A stretch of 57,025 nt of DNA from Acidobacteriota bacterium (GCA_003225295.1 QHYZ01000088.1:1-57025), one strand, 5' to 3'. Positions 9,325-18,386 are shown, numbered from the stretch's first letter. A program made the numbers and translations. Notes: a model not told the origin generated them from the sequence alone.

Positions 9325-9436
9325 CTGTTCGCTCCATTCGCGACCCGTGAGCGAAGGTTTGGCCGAAACCGCGCCTCTTGACAAATGACCCCGCGAGTAG
9401 CGCAAGCCTCGGACTTCAGGCCGGGGTAAGCCACGA

Positions 9437-9850
9437 CTATAGCGGCGTGGCCTGCTGTTCAATGTAGCGCTTGATGAGGTGGAGTGGTGCGCCACCACAG
9501 GATGCGGCGAAATAAGAAGGCGACCACAAAACATTCTTCCAGTAGCATTTGGCGATGCGCGGTAACCGGCGTCGTAGAACATAGCTGGATACCCCTTTTA
9601 AGGAGTTCACCAGCGATGAGACGGACACTTTCGGCGGGTAATTCACCAGCAAATGTACGTGGTCGCGCTGGCCGTCCAGCTCTACCAGCTGGGCCTGGAA
9701 GTCGGTGCAGACCTTGGAGAAGATAGGTCGGAGTGCTTCGATAGCATGGCCATCAAAGATGCAGTGGCGGCGTTTGGTGACAAAGACCAGATGAACGTGC
9801 ATTGCAGAAGCGCAATGCCTGCCGTGTCTAAGGTCCTTGATTTTGTCCAT
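9437..9850 (-). CDS. tnpA: IS200/IS605 transposase TnpA (Y1 HUH single-strand transposase)
   Basis: 137 residues, the usual length for IS200/IS605 TnpA. The HUH metal-binding motif is His64-Val-His66 (RDHVHLLV), and the nucleophilic tyrosine is Tyr129 within the Y-x3-Q helix (KRYIEQQ). The N-terminal strand MHVHLVFVTKRR is also typical. Start placed at ATG 9850; the longer frame upstream runs through the tnpB start region and has no similarity. The enzyme cuts and joins single-stranded DNA at the hairpin ends during replication, without target duplication. It is transcribed away from tnpB, with 21 nt between the two starts. All catalytic residues are present. Confidence 0.93.
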   Translation of the reverse strand: MDKIKDLRHGRHCASAMHVHLVFVTKRRHCIFDGHAIEALRPIFSKVCTDFQAQLVELDGQRDHVHLLVNYPPKVSVSSLVNSLKGVSSYVLRRRLPRIAKCYWKNVLWSPSYFAASCGGAPLHLIKRYIEQQATPL

Positions 9851-9871
9851 GGACCAGATAATAATGAAAAC

Positions 9872-11071
9872 ATGGAACGTAGGCAAGCCTTCCGGTTCCA
9901 GTTGATGCCCAACGGCGAACAGCAACGGCAGATGCGGTGTTTCGCTGGCTGTGCTCGCTATGTCTACAACAAAGCACTGGCGCTCAAGAAAGAACGGTAC
10001 GAGAAGAAAGAACAGCTCACTCGTTTCCAACTGGACAAACTGCTGGTGCAGTGGAAGCAGGAAACACCGTGGCTTAGAGAAGCCCCGGCTCACGCACTAC
10101 AGCAAGCGATTCTCGACCTCGATAGGGCCTACACGAATTTCTTCGAGAGGCGCGCCAAGTTCCCGAAGTTCCACAAGAAAGGAGTGCGAGATTCGTTTCG
10201 AGAATCGGACCAAAAGTGCATCAAGTTGGAGCAAGGGAACAACCGCATCCAATTGCCAAAGATTGGTTGGGTACGCTACCGCAACAGCCGTGAAGTTCTT
10301 GGCGAGATACGCAGCGTCACCGTCAGCCAGTCGGCTGGCCAGTGGTACGTCAGCGTCAACACGTTCGAGCAAGTAGAGCCACCACGACACGCCTCCACGG
10401 CAGTGGTGGGGATCGACTGGGGGGTAGCCCAGTTCATCACGCCGTCGGAAGGCCAACCTGTAGACCGGTTGTCCCCACTCAAGAATTTCTTGCCCAAGCT
10501 CAAGACGTTGCAGCGGCGGTTGGCACGCAAGCAAAAGTTTTCGAATAACTGGAAGAAAGCGAAAGCGAAAGTCACCCAGCTGTACCAACGCATCGCCAAC
10601 ACCAGAAAGCATTTCCTACATAAGGTCTCGTCGGACATCAGCAAAAACCACGCCGTTGTCATTGTCGAAGACCTGCAAGTAAAGAATATGTCGGCATCGG
10701 CCGCAGGCACCAGGGAGCAGCCGGGAAGGAACGTCAAGGCCAAGTCGGGCCTTAACCGCTCCATTCTGGATGCCAGCCCGTTCGAGCTACGTCGCCAGTT
10801 GGAATATAAGACCAGGTGGCGGGGCGGCATGCTCGTGGCGGTGCCGCCGCACAACACCAGCCGCCAGTGCCCCGGGTGCGGGCACACTTCGGGAGACAAC
10901 CGCAAGAGGCAAGCACAGTTCACCTGCCTCGAGTGCGGTTTCTCCGCCAACGCCGATTGGGTTGCCGCCATGAACATCAAAGAGGCAGGGCTTGCCTTGT
11001 TAGCTTGTGGAGATACTTCGCCTGAAGTAAGGGCGTCGGCCCAAGAACCCACCGAAGGCCTTCATGCTTAG
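9872..11071 (+). CDS. tnpB: TnpB, RNA-guided RuvC nuclease of IS605-type element
   Basis: 399 residues, normal for TnpB. The three RuvC carboxylates are intact: Asp182 (GIDWG), Glu266 (VEDLQ) and Asp362 (NADWVAAMN). The zinc finger has Cys333, Cys336, Cys352 and Cys355. The conserved KSGLNRSIL segment lies at 291-299. Start at ATG 9872, since sequence upstream of it belongs to the tnpA start region. TnpB uses an omega-RNA copied from the 3' end of its own gene and the right end to cut DNA next to a short target motif, helping the element persist. By analogy the omega-RNA would cover about 10950-11120 and the guide would begin at 11121. Nuclease family is certain; activity is not shown. Confidence 0.95.
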   Translation: MERRQAFRFQLMPNGEQQRQMRCFAGCARYVYNKALALKKERYEKKEQLTRFQLDKLLVQWKQETPWLREAPAHALQQAILDLDRAYTNFFERRAKFPKFHKKGVRDSFRESDQKCIKLEQGNNRIQLPKIGWVRYRNSREVLGEIRSVTVSQSAGQWYVSVNTFEQVEPPRHASTAVVGIDWGVAQFITPSEGQPVDRLSPLKNFLPKLKTLQRRLARKQKFSNNWKKAKAKVTQLYQRIANTRKHFLHKVSSDISKNHAVVIVEDLQVKNMSASAAGTREQPGRNVKAKSGLNRSILDASPFELRRQLEYKTRWRGGMLVAVPPHNTSRQCPGCGHTSGDNRKRQAQFTCLECGFSANADWVAAMNIKEAGLALLACGDTSPEVRASAQEPTEGLHA

Positions 11072-11090
11072 GCATGGAGCCAGTAGGAGT

Positions 11091-11110
11091 CCCCTTCCTT
11101 CAGGAAGGGG
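11091..11110 (+). repeat. Right-end hairpin of IS605-type element
   Basis: Perfect 8-bp stem with a TTCA loop (CCCCTTCC-TTCA-GGAAGGGG), 19 nt after the tnpB stop and 10 nt before the proposed TCAA cut site. In this family such a hairpin is the TnpA recognition structure and also forms the 3' scaffold of the TnpB guide RNA. Confidence 0.75.
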
Positions 11111-11222
11111 AGGAGGTCAAGGCATGGTAAAGATTCTTTGTCTCCCTGTCGAGGGGCTTCCCTGGCAGCATTTGGTCGAATGCGCTGAACAAGGCGTTTG
11201 CGAATTGCAAAAGGAGATGTAA

Positions 11223-11666
11223 ATGTCCATCACGCGACGTGACCTATGCCTCTCGCTTCGGGCAGCTCTCCTCCCCGCCGTTCTGCGGCCCGAGGGCGTG
11301 GCCGCACAAGAGGAATCTATGCCATCGGCAATGTATCCGTTCGAAGCGCTGCCCATTCGAACGCCGAACAACGCGGAGATCCGCGACGTTCTGAAGGGCA
11401 AGCTGGCCACCGGCGAGTCCTTGGAGGTGCATGAAACGACGCTGCCTCCGGGCGGGGCGCCCCACGCGGCACACCACCATGTGCACTCCGAAATGTGGCT
11501 GATTCGAGAAGGAACGGTCGAGCTAACCGTCAACGGCACGAGCTACCGTCTCGGGGCCGGCTCAGTCGGATTCGTACGTTCCAATGACCAGCATGGGATC
11601 AAGAATGTGGGCACCGCGCCGGCGACATACTTTGTGGTGGCGGTCGGCCCCGGCGCCGGTTCTTGA
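11223..11666 (+). CDS. Exported small cupin-domain protein
   Basis: 147 residues with a signal-like N-terminus (MSITRRDLC, possibly a Tat-type twin arginine, then a hydrophobic stretch to about residue 28). The rest is a single cupin barrel. Motif 1 is visible as HHHVHSE...EG and motif 2 as the H-x3-N of QHGIKN, so the metal-binding His/Glu set is complete. Such cupins in acidobacteria are often secreted and unassigned; they may be sugar-binding or isomerase/dioxygenase-like. A perfect AAGGAG lies 5 nt before the ATG. A 32-codon frame (11124-11222) ends directly against the start and begins 3 bp beyond the IS right end, so the IS may have cut an upstream gene. Function is unknown. Confidence 0.8.
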   Translation: MSITRRDLCLSLRAALLPAVLRPEGVAAQEESMPSAMYPFEALPIRTPNNAEIRDVLKGKLATGESLEVHETTLPPGGAPHAAHHHVHSEMWLIREGTVELTVNGTSYRLGAGSVGFVRSNDQHGIKNVGTAPATYFVVAVGPGAGS

Positions 11667-11882
11667 AGGACCGAGAAACACGGTGCAGTCTCGTGGGGGG
11701 GCGCGAAACGGCCTAAGCTACGCTGCCGTGTGGTTTGCGGTGGTCCCCGAGAAGCTGCGCCGGTCGCTGACGGGAATTGAAGTTGTTTGAATACATAGAG
11801 AGTAAAATTGCAGAAAAAGAAGCACTTGACTCGAAGGAGCCTGTTGTACCATTGCTCCGCGAACGATTTCCCATAGAGTAGT

Positions 11883-11907
11883 GAGATGAGAAATACAGCT
11901 TCATCTC
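11883..11907. promoter_or_regulatory. Inverted repeat upstream of the LacI-type regulator
   Basis: Seven-base arms GAGATGA and TCATCTC separated by 11 nt, centred about 60 nt upstream of the regulator start. It differs from the CGTAAGCGCTTACG sites elsewhere, so it could serve autoregulation by another protein or be an RNA hairpin in the leader. The evidence is only the repeat itself. Confidence 0.3.
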
Positions 11908-11953
11908 TTCCGACTTTGCGCCGCCAGACGGACCTTAGGGACAAGCCTCGAGT

Positions 11954-12958
11954 ATGAGTGGCGTTGGAATAAAAGACGTCGCCAAGTTGTCGGGCGTGTC
12001 CACCGCTACCGTCTCGCATGTCATCAATAAGACGCGCTACGTCAGCGATGAAACGAAACGAAGGGTTCTGGGCGCGATTGAAAATGTAGGCTACACGCCA
12101 AACATACACGCGCGCAATCTGGCCTCCGGCCGGAGCCGGACTCTCGGCCTGATCATCTCGGACATCACCAACCCATTCTTCCCGGACCTGGTTAAGTCCA
12201 TTCAGGAAAGAGCGCTCGAACTGGGCTATGACGTCATTGTGCTGAATACCAATTACGAGCCTGCGCGCGACGCCCGATACGTGCAGCGTTTGTTGGAATT
12301 GAGGGTTCGGGGTGTCATGATTCTAACGACGGAGATGGATCTTTCCGTGATCGAGCGCCTGTCATCGCGCGAAATTGCGGTAGTTTTTCTCGATATCGGA
12401 AAAGTAGGCCCGCATACTAGCAATATCCGAGTAAATTATGAAAAAGGTGTTCATGAAGCGGTTGAACATCTCCTTGAGCTTGGCCACCGGCAGATCGCTT
12501 TCATAAGTGGCCCGGTGCGCTTCAAATCGGCACAATTCAGGCGGCAGGCTTTCCTCGAAACGATGACGAGTCATCGAGCGTCACTGCACACAGAACCGTT
12601 GATTCTGGAAGGCAATTTCAAACTGGAGAGTGGAGAGCAGGTCGTACGAGAAATGTTGAGGTTGAAGAGCAGACCAACAGCGGTCCTCGCCGCCAATGAT
12701 TTAATGGCTGTGGGAGCCTTGCGTGAGCTGAGACGGGCAGGTCTGCAAGTTCCGAAAGATGTTTCCGTGGTGGGCTGCGACGATATTTCCCTTGCCGAGC
12801 TGACCGATCCCCGGCTCACTACTATCATGATCCCGCGAACCGAAATCGGCACTGCCGCCGTCGAGGCTGTGTTACGAACGAATTCCGCTGAGGGCCGCGA
12901 AATCAGAATCTCCACTCAACTACTGGTTCGGCAGTCCACGGACGCAGCCCGTTATTGA
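11954..12958 (+). CDS. LacI/GalR-family transcriptional regulator
   Basis: 334 residues, standard LacI length. The helix-turn-helix and hinge occupy residues 1-60 (IKDVAKLSGVSTATVSHVIN, then YTPN), followed by the periplasmic-binding-protein-like effector domain with the usual SDITNPFF and VVGCDDI segments. LacI proteins bind palindromes with a central CG as dimers and release them on binding a sugar. Its probable targets are seen in this window: a 16-bp palindrome at 13382-13397 ahead of Oar-like receptor 1, next downstream, and the same core at 23211-23224 ahead of the GH27 alpha-galactosidase. The hinge helix is intact, so DNA binding is expected. An alpha-galactoside or derivative as effector is inferred from the targets. 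Confidence 0.92.
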   Translation: MSGVGIKDVAKLSGVSTATVSHVINKTRYVSDETKRRVLGAIENVGYTPNIHARNLASGRSRTLGLIISDITNPFFPDLVKSIQERALELGYDVIVLNTNYEPARDARYVQRLLELRVRGVMILTTEMDLSVIERLSSREIAVVFLDIGKVGPHTSNIRVNYEKGVHEAVEHLLELGHRQIAFISGPVRFKSAQFRRQAFLETMTSHRASLHTEPLILEGNFKLESGEQVVREMLRLKSRPTAVLAANDLMAVGALRELRRAGLQVPKDVSVVGCDDISLAELTDPRLTTIMIPRTEIGTAAVEAVLRTNSAEGREIRISTQLLVRQSTDAARY

Positions 12959-13337
12959 AGTAAGTTCCGTTCCAGGGATGATCCTGAAACTCTGAAGTGT
13001 TTCGGATTCATAGCGCAATGCCGAAGTCGGCTCTCCACCGCAAAAATCGTAGCTTTCAGTATTCCTGAACTGAACCTTTAGAAATTCAAGTTTGAAACAC
13101 AGACTCAAAGCGTACATGGGAACAATGCAAAAGTTTTCTAAAGGGGGATGGCCGTGTAACTTAGCCGTTCTCGAGGGGCCTGCGAAGAATTATCGCTGCT
13201 GGCTGGTGGTCTCACGAAGGGTACGTTTGGTTTTGGAGGGAAAATTGAGTTTGGCTTGTCCACTCTGTTTAGATCATGGGAAGCTAGCGCGCGATAGGAA
13301 ACGCCGATTGAGAAAAGCAGATATTTTGATTTTGCCC

Positions 13338-13366
13338 TTGACAGGGGAAACGGTGGCGCGAATAAT
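13338..13366 (+). promoter_or_regulatory. Sigma-70 promoter of Oar-like receptor 1
   Basis: A perfect -35 box TTGACA (13338-13343), a 17-nt spacer and a -10 box AATAAT (13361-13366, five of six consensus bases). Transcription would start near 13373, leaving a leader of about 110 nt before the receptor gene. The LacI-type palindrome begins about 9 nt after the predicted start. The rest of the 518-nt gap between the regulator and the receptor (12959-13476) shows no convincing gene. Confidence 0.75.
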
Positions 13367-13381
13367 CCAAAACCATTAGGG

Positions 13382-13397
13382 ACGTAAGCGCTTACGT
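13382..13397. promoter_or_regulatory. LacI-type operator, 16-bp perfect palindrome
   Basis: ACGTAAGCGCTTACGT is perfectly self-complementary and has the central CG and AAGCGCTT core typical of LacI/GalR/CcpA operators. It sits just downstream of the predicted transcription start of Oar-like receptor 1, where a bound repressor would block polymerase. Sixteen consecutive bases starting one base earlier recur at 23209-23224. Confidence 0.8.
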
Positions 13398-13485
13398 TCG
13401 GGCCTTTGCGTTCCGGGAGTGGGGCCTTCCTTAGAATTCAGCTCTTGGGGACCTTGCGACGGAGTCTAACTGCGAGGTGATGACT

Positions 13486-16400
13486 ATGTTCCACAAACTT
13501 TCTAGTTCGGCGATCTTTCGTTTTGGCTTCTTAGTCGCATTCTTTCTGGGGTCGTTTGCACTGGTCCTTTCCGCACGCGCACAAATTGGAAACGCGACCT
13601 TGGGCGGTACTGTGATGGACCCTTCTGGCGCCGCCGTGGCCGACGCGGAACTGACACTGGTCAGTCAAGCGACCAGCTTCGAGGCAAAAGCCACTTCCAA
13701 TGAGCGGGGCGAATATACCTTTCGCAATGTGACTCCCGGAACTTATGACCTGAAAGTCGTCAAAGCCGGGTTCCAAAACTACGTTCAGAAGGGCATTGTC
13801 CTGACAATTAATCAGTCGGGTCGTGCGGATGCGACATTAAAGGTAGGGACCACGTCCGAGACCGTCACGGTAGAGGGCGAGAATACCCTCATCAACTACG
13901 ACAACGGAACGGTTCAGGGAGGCATTGATCCTGAAACCGTCAAGGACCTGCCGTTGATCGTGTCGGGCAAGCCCCGCTCGTCGGCCAGCTTCGCCGTTCT
14001 TCTCCCCGGCGTGTCCACTGGCAGCAGCAATGAGGCTTTCAATGCCCGCATCAACGGCGGTTTACAGTCCGGCGACGAAGCCCTTCTCGATGGTGCCACC
14101 ATGCAGGAAGGCTTCATGAGCCAGAGCGGCATGGTCTCCATCCAGGGCGATTTCCAGATGTCGCCCGACATGGTGCAGGAGGTAAAGGTTCTCACGTCGG
14201 CCTACGCTCCCGAGTATGGGTCATCTTCTTCGGGGCAGATCACCATGGTCAGCAAGTCTGGCGGGAACCAATATCATGGGGCAGCATTTGAGTATGCCCG
14301 GAACAAGGTATTCAATGCGGCACCCTGGAATTCAAGCTGCAGCGGTACGGGTTGCGACCGCCGCCCGTCCGACAACGAGCATGACTTTGGCGCTAACTTC
14401 GGCGGCCCGATCAAGATACCGTTCCTTTACCACGGGACCTCCAAGCATCATTCGTTCTTCTATTTTGACTGGGAAGCATTTCACCAGGCCGGCGGCTCGA
14501 ATGTCCCCACTCTCTCGATTCCTTCCGTCCTGGAGCGAGGCGGGAACTTCACGGACTGGAAGAACAGCAGCGGCAACCTCATCCCTATTTACATGCCGGG
14601 CAATGCCAGTGCTACTTGTCAAACCGCTGCCGGGGTAGGACCAGGGCAGCAATTTCCCGGGAATATTATCCCTTCGGGTTGCTACAGCCCAATCGCCCAG
14701 GCTTACCTTGCCGTAATGCCGCAGCCTACGAATACTCAGCCGTTCAACAATTACACGCTGGCCAAGCCCGTACCCGATTCGCTAGTCTCGAACAGCAACG
14801 TTTTCATGACGCGTATTGACCACAACTACGGAGACAAGGATCACTTCTATTTCTTCTGGTGGCGCCAGTTTACGGGCTACAACACGGCGACCGCACTTCC
14901 CGCGATCATTTCCACCGAGTCCCCGACGCGGCCCCAGAATTCGCCGATCGCGCGGTTTAACTGGGAGCACACTTTTTCGACAACCATGACCAACCACATG
15001 ACCCTTGGATATCTGAACCGCAATGAGGGTTATGGTTCCGAGCCAGAGGTCCTGGCTGCCGCTAAGGCCGGAACTTTACCGGCCGTGACGGGAGCAGTGA
15101 GCAACAACTCACTGCCCCAATTCACGTTTACCACCTTCAACCAGATTTCGAATAGCACCGGCCCGCCAAACGGGAACGTCACCACCCGCCCGACCTGGGA
15201 CCTGAACGACACCGCGAACAAAATCATCGGACACCATACGATCACGTTTGGCTTTGATTGGAGAAATATCCAGGGCAATATTCACCAGCACACGAATGAG
15301 GCAGGAAGCTATCGCTTCACCGGTTCAGCCACGGCAATACCGGGCCTTAATAGCGGAGCTCCGATTGCGGATTTTCTGCTGGGGGCCGTGACGGGCGATT
15401 CGGTTGACCGTCGAACGGTCAGCGCCTGGTTCCCGCGCCAGAAATCCTGGGCGCTGCACGTAAATGACTCGTGGAAGGTGACTACAAAATTCACCGCGAA
15501 CTTTGGCGTGCGGTGGGATTACTTTTCGCCATCGCGAGAGAAGTACAACCACCTTTCGTTCTTCGACCCCACAGGGATGAATCCGGACGGAATACCGGGC
15601 CGGTTGGCCTTCGCGGGAAGTGGCTCATCTTGCCAGCCTGCTTGTTATGGCTCAGAGTACCCAGAGAAGCCGTGGCGCAAGGGTTTTGCGCCGAGGTTGA
15701 GCGTGGCCTACTCCTACGATCAGAAGACGGTAGTTCGAGCAGGTTACGGCGTATTCTTCACACAAGCGTTCTATCCGGGTTGGGGTGGAGGAATATCACT
15801 GGATGGGTACAACCTAAATCAATCCTTCGGCACGCTGAAGGATCCCACCACCAACCAGGCCGACCCATCCTTTTATCTGGACAATGGCGTTCCGGCACCC
15901 GCGCAGGCCCCGCCTTTTATCTCGGGGTCCTTCAACAACGGTCACGGTATCCTATACCGTCCGTTGGACGCCAACCGGCGGTCGTACTCTCAGCAATGGA
16001 ACCTGACAATCGAACGGCAACTGCCGCAAAGTGTTTTCCTGAGTGTGGCTTATGTGGCAAACAAGGGCTCGCGGCTGCCTTCGAGCTTGAATCCGGTCAA
16101 CGTTCTGAATCCGTTTGATCCGAAGATTCAGGCTCTCGAAGCGAATACAACCGCCATTGATCCGTCCTGCGCCTCTGGCAATCCGGCTCCGGGAGTGAAT
16201 TGCGGTTACGTACCTGAACTGGACGTTCCATTCACATCAAACAACCAGACACTTTTCGGAATTACTCCACCATATCCTGGCTGGATCGCAGAACTCAACG
16301 CCGCCGGCAATTGTTCTCCGACCGTCGGTCAGGCGCTACTTCCTTTCCCGCAGTTCTGCGATAAGCTCCAAGGGCTTAATGAAAACCACGGCAGCTCCAT

Positions 16401-17226
16401 CTATCATTCGTTCCAGTTGAAGTTCGAGAAGCGTTACAGCAAGGGCCTTTACATGCTGGTTGCCTACACGAACTCGAAACTCATCACTGATGCTGCCGAC
16501 AATACCCAGCGTGACGCCTCCACATGGAACGCCTCGCAAGGGGTGATCTCGCCGTTTGAGGAGAAGCGCAATCGCTCTTTGGCGCCCGACGACGTTCCGC
16601 AGACGCTCTCGGCAGCTTTCGTGTACGAGCTGCCGTTGGGCAAGGGCAAATCCTATCTGAATAACAACAGCGGCCTGGATCGCTTGGTTGGTGGCTGGCA
16701 AATCAGCCCGATCATTCGCTACTCGAAGGGTACTCCTCTGTGGGTCCGTTCGGGGCAGTGCCTTACCACTTACACCGGACAAGGGTGCTTGCCTGGGCTC
16801 GTTTCGGGAGTGCATCCCTTCTTGCAAGATCCCAATAATTTCGATCCTGGCAAGGGGGCGCTTCTCAACATAGCCGCATTTGAGCCTCTGACGGATTTCG
16901 AACCGGCAGGAGGGTGCCCTGGCTGCACCGGAGTGTACGGCTACACGGGCAAAGGGCCGCGCATTTTTGGGTTTCGGGGACCGAACTACAAAAACGTGGA
17001 CTTTGCGCTGACCAAGAATACAAAGGTCAATGAGCGACTCAACCTCGTCTTCCGCGCAGAGTTTTACAACGCCTTCAACCTACATATCTTCGTCAACGAT
17101 GGCAATTTCACCATTTCTGGAGGCAATGCATTCGACACAGATATAAGTTCAACGAGCTTCGGCCAGTGGACAGGCAACGTCAGCGCGCCGCGAAGAATTC
17201 AGTTCGGCGCAAGAATTGAATTCTGA
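13486..17226 (+). CDS. Oar-like TonB-dependent outer-membrane receptor 1
   Basis: 1246 residues: signal peptide to about residue 33 (cleavage near ARA-QIG), a carboxypeptidase-regulatory-like beta-sandwich (about 40-120; GTVMDPSGAAV...GTYDLKV), a plug domain (about 130-260, with QVKVLTSAYAPEYGSSSSGQ-like region) and a long beta-barrel ending in Phe (ARIEF), the usual outer-membrane targeting signal. Such Oar-like proteins are abundant in Acidobacteriota and are thought to import oligosaccharides or peptides. Start chosen at ATG 13486 because AGGTGA lies 5 nt upstream; earlier GTG 13477 and ATG 13480 overlap this site. Promoter, operator and a strong downstream terminator are all visible, so it is probably a single-gene unit under LacI control. 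The ligand is inferred to be an alpha-galactoside. Confidence 0.93.
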   Translation: MFHKLSSSAIFRFGFLVAFFLGSFALVLSARAQIGNATLGGTVMDPSGAAVADAELTLVSQATSFEAKATSNERGEYTFRNVTPGTYDLKVVKAGFQNYVQKGIVLTINQSGRADATLKVGTTSETVTVEGENTLINYDNGTVQGGIDPETVKDLPLIVSGKPRSSASFAVLLPGVSTGSSNEAFNARINGGLQSGDEALLDGATMQEGFMSQSGMVSIQGDFQMSPDMVQEVKVLTSAYAPEYGSSSSGQITMVSKSGGNQYHGAAFEYARNKVFNAAPWNSSCSGTGCDRRPSDNEHDFGANFGGPIKIPFLYHGTSKHHSFFYFDWEAFHQAGGSNVPTLSIPSVLERGGNFTDWKNSSGNLIPIYMPGNASATCQTAAGVGPGQQFPGNIIPSGCYSPIAQAYLAVMPQPTNTQPFNNYTLAKPVPDSLVSNSNVFMTRIDHNYGDKDHFYFFWWRQFTGYNTATALPAIISTESPTRPQNSPIARFNWEHTFSTTMTNHMTLGYLNRNEGYGSEPEVLAAAKAGTLPAVTGAVSNNSLPQFTFTTFNQISNSTGPPNGNVTTRPTWDLNDTANKIIGHHTITFGFDWRNIQGNIHQHTNEAGSYRFTGSATAIPGLNSGAPIADFLLGAVTGDSVDRRTVSAWFPRQKSWALHVNDSWKVTTKFTANFGVRWDYFSPSREKYNHLSFFDPTGMNPDGIPGRLAFAGSGSSCQPACYGSEYPEKPWRKGFAPRLSVAYSYDQKTVVRAGYGVFFTQAFYPGWGGGISLDGYNLNQSFGTLKDPTTNQADPSFYLDNGVPAPAQAPPFISGSFNNGHGILYRPLDANRRSYSQQWNLTIERQLPQSVFLSVAYVANKGSRLPSSLNPVNVLNPFDPKIQALEANTTAIDPSCASGNPAPGVNCGYVPELDVPFTSNNQTLFGITPPYPGWIAELNAAGNCSPTVGQALLPFPQFCDKLQGLNENHGSSIYHSFQLKFEKRYSKGLYMLVAYTNSKLITDAADNTQRDASTWNASQGVISPFEEKRNRSLAPDDVPQTLSAAFVYELPLGKGKSYLNNNSGLDRLVGGWQISPIIRYSKGTPLWVRSGQCLTTYTGQGCLPGLVSGVHPFLQDPNNFDPGKGALLNIAAFEPLTDFEPAGGCPGCTGVYGYTGKGPRIFGFRGPNYKNVDFALTKNTKVNERLNLVFRAEFYNAFNLHIFVNDGNFTISGGNAFDTDISSTSFGQWTGNVSAPRRIQFGARIEF

Positions 17227-17260
17227 CAAGCGCACACGCTAATACACCCCAAAACGAGCG

Positions 17261-17297
17261 GCGCCCCGATGAAGAGTCGGGGCGCTGTCTTTTTCTT
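17261..17297 (+). terminator. Rho-independent terminator after Oar-like receptor 1
   Basis: Nine-bp GC-rich stem GCGCCCCGA (17261-17269) and TCGGGGCGC (17277-17285) with a 7-nt loop, followed by a T-rich tail (TGTCTTTTTCTT). It lies 35 nt after the stop codon of the receptor gene. Confidence 0.9.
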
Positions 17298-17353
17298 GAC
17301 CAAAAAAGTCTTAGAGCATGGTTCATGGTAACGATCAGAGGTAAAGCACTCCG

Positions 17354-18373
17354 CTACATTGGAGGCTGCGGGGACCCACTCGCAGGTTGCGCTTCACTGG
17401 CTATCCTTAGCTCCTGAAAGCGGCCAATTTCCACTTTCGAAAGCGGTTCGTTTCCCACCCGATGATAGATTTTGCCCAGCAGATAATGCGGTTCCGGATA
17501 CTCTGGAGCCAAGGCGACGGCCAGCTTGAGCGATTCAACGGCAGCCTGGTATCCGCCTTGCATCTCAAGAACGCGGCCGAGTTGATAGTGCGCCTGTGGA
17601 AGCTGCGGATCGTAGCCGACGGCTTCCCTAAGATTCTTTTCCGCTTCGGGCAGTCGATTTAGAGCAATGAGCGAAATAGCTAAATCCACGTGCGGCCAAG
17701 CAGAAGGCTTCGATTGCAGCCGGTTCAGCTCGATGGCGCGATTGTAGTTCTTTACCGCTTCGTCGAACTTGCCGAGGTAGTCGAAGCAAAGCCCCAAAGT
17801 GTCATAAGCGCGCGCCATTTTCGGATCCAGTTCAATAACTTTTTGCAGCCGAGTGATGGCAGAAGTGTAGTTCCGTTCGTCGTAATCCAAGCGCCCTAGC
17901 CAGTACAAAAAGAGGGGATTTTGCCCCTGCGTTGCTGCAAGCTTCTCCAATTCCGGGCGCGCCAAGTCGCGCCGGTTGAGTTTGACGTAGGCCATTGCCA
18001 GTGTGAACCGGTTCCGGTCATCGAGAGGAGCAATGGCTTCGGCCTTTTTCCAGGCGATGGCAGCCTGCAGGTATTGGCCGTCGAGGAAGAAGATTCCACC
18101 GGCCATCGCCAGTAACTTTGCCGAACGGGACGATTTCAGATCGTGCTCCGCTTCTTCAACGAGGATCTTTTCAGCAGGCTTATAGTCGCGCGTGTTAATG
18201 GCTTTTTCAAGCTCCGCGAGACGTGACGGGGCCAACTGCAGATCCGAAAGCTGGTGAGACAAACTTGATGTGGAGGGATCGTCCTGCTGCAACACCGGGA
18301 TTTGAGCACGAGCGGGCACCACTCGGCACAAGACTAGTGCGACCAGGACGATGATCAACTCTTTTCTCGTCAC
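17354..18373 (-). CDS. Secreted TPR-repeat protein A2
   Basis: 339 residues from a GTG at 18373. This start gives a clean signal peptide (TRKEL, hydrophobic run, VPARA-QIP) and lies 13 nt after the stop of the upstream TPR gene; an in-frame TTG at 18418 would overlap that gene and add a less typical N-terminus. The mature part is built of about seven tetratricopeptide repeats (for example LFLYWLGRLDYDERNYTSA and the ...A..LG.....DEAV..Y..AIEL pattern), ending in a Pro/Ser-rich tail. TPR proteins are scaffolds; in the periplasm or on the outer membrane this one may hold a complex. No enzymatic domain is seen. It forms a two-gene minus-strand operon with the next upstream TPR gene. Confidence 0.85.
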   Translation of the reverse strand: MTRKELIIVLVALVLCRVVPARAQIPVLQQDDPSTSSLSHQLSDLQLAPSRLAELEKAINTRDYKPAEKILVEEAEHDLKSSRSAKLLAMAGGIFFLDGQYLQAAIAWKKAEAIAPLDDRNRFTLAMAYVKLNRRDLARPELEKLAATQGQNPLFLYWLGRLDYDERNYTSAITRLQKVIELDPKMARAYDTLGLCFDYLGKFDEAVKNYNRAIELNRLQSKPSAWPHVDLAISLIALNRLPEAEKNLREAVGYDPQLPQAHYQLGRVLEMQGGYQAAVESLKLAVALAPEYPEPHYLLGKIYHRVGNEPLSKVEIGRFQELRIASEAQPASGSPQPPM

Positions 18374-18386
18374 GACAGTGGGCCAA

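Larger units (their letters stand above)
9383..11120. mobile_element. IS605-type insertion sequence (IS200/IS605 family) with tnpA and tnpB
   Basis: A complete element of about 1.74 kb with divergent tnpA (minus) and tnpB (plus). The left end has a hairpin with a CCTCGG/CCGGGG stem (9407-9426, one G-T pair). The right end has an 8-bp hairpin CCCCTTCC-TTCA-GGAAGGGG (11091-11110) and terminates in TCAA, as known for IS608. The base run just left of the proposed end is TTGAC (9378-9382), matching the type of short target used by this family; no target duplication is expected. The exact borders are inferred from these motifs. Both genes look intact, so the copy may be active. Confidence 0.8.
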
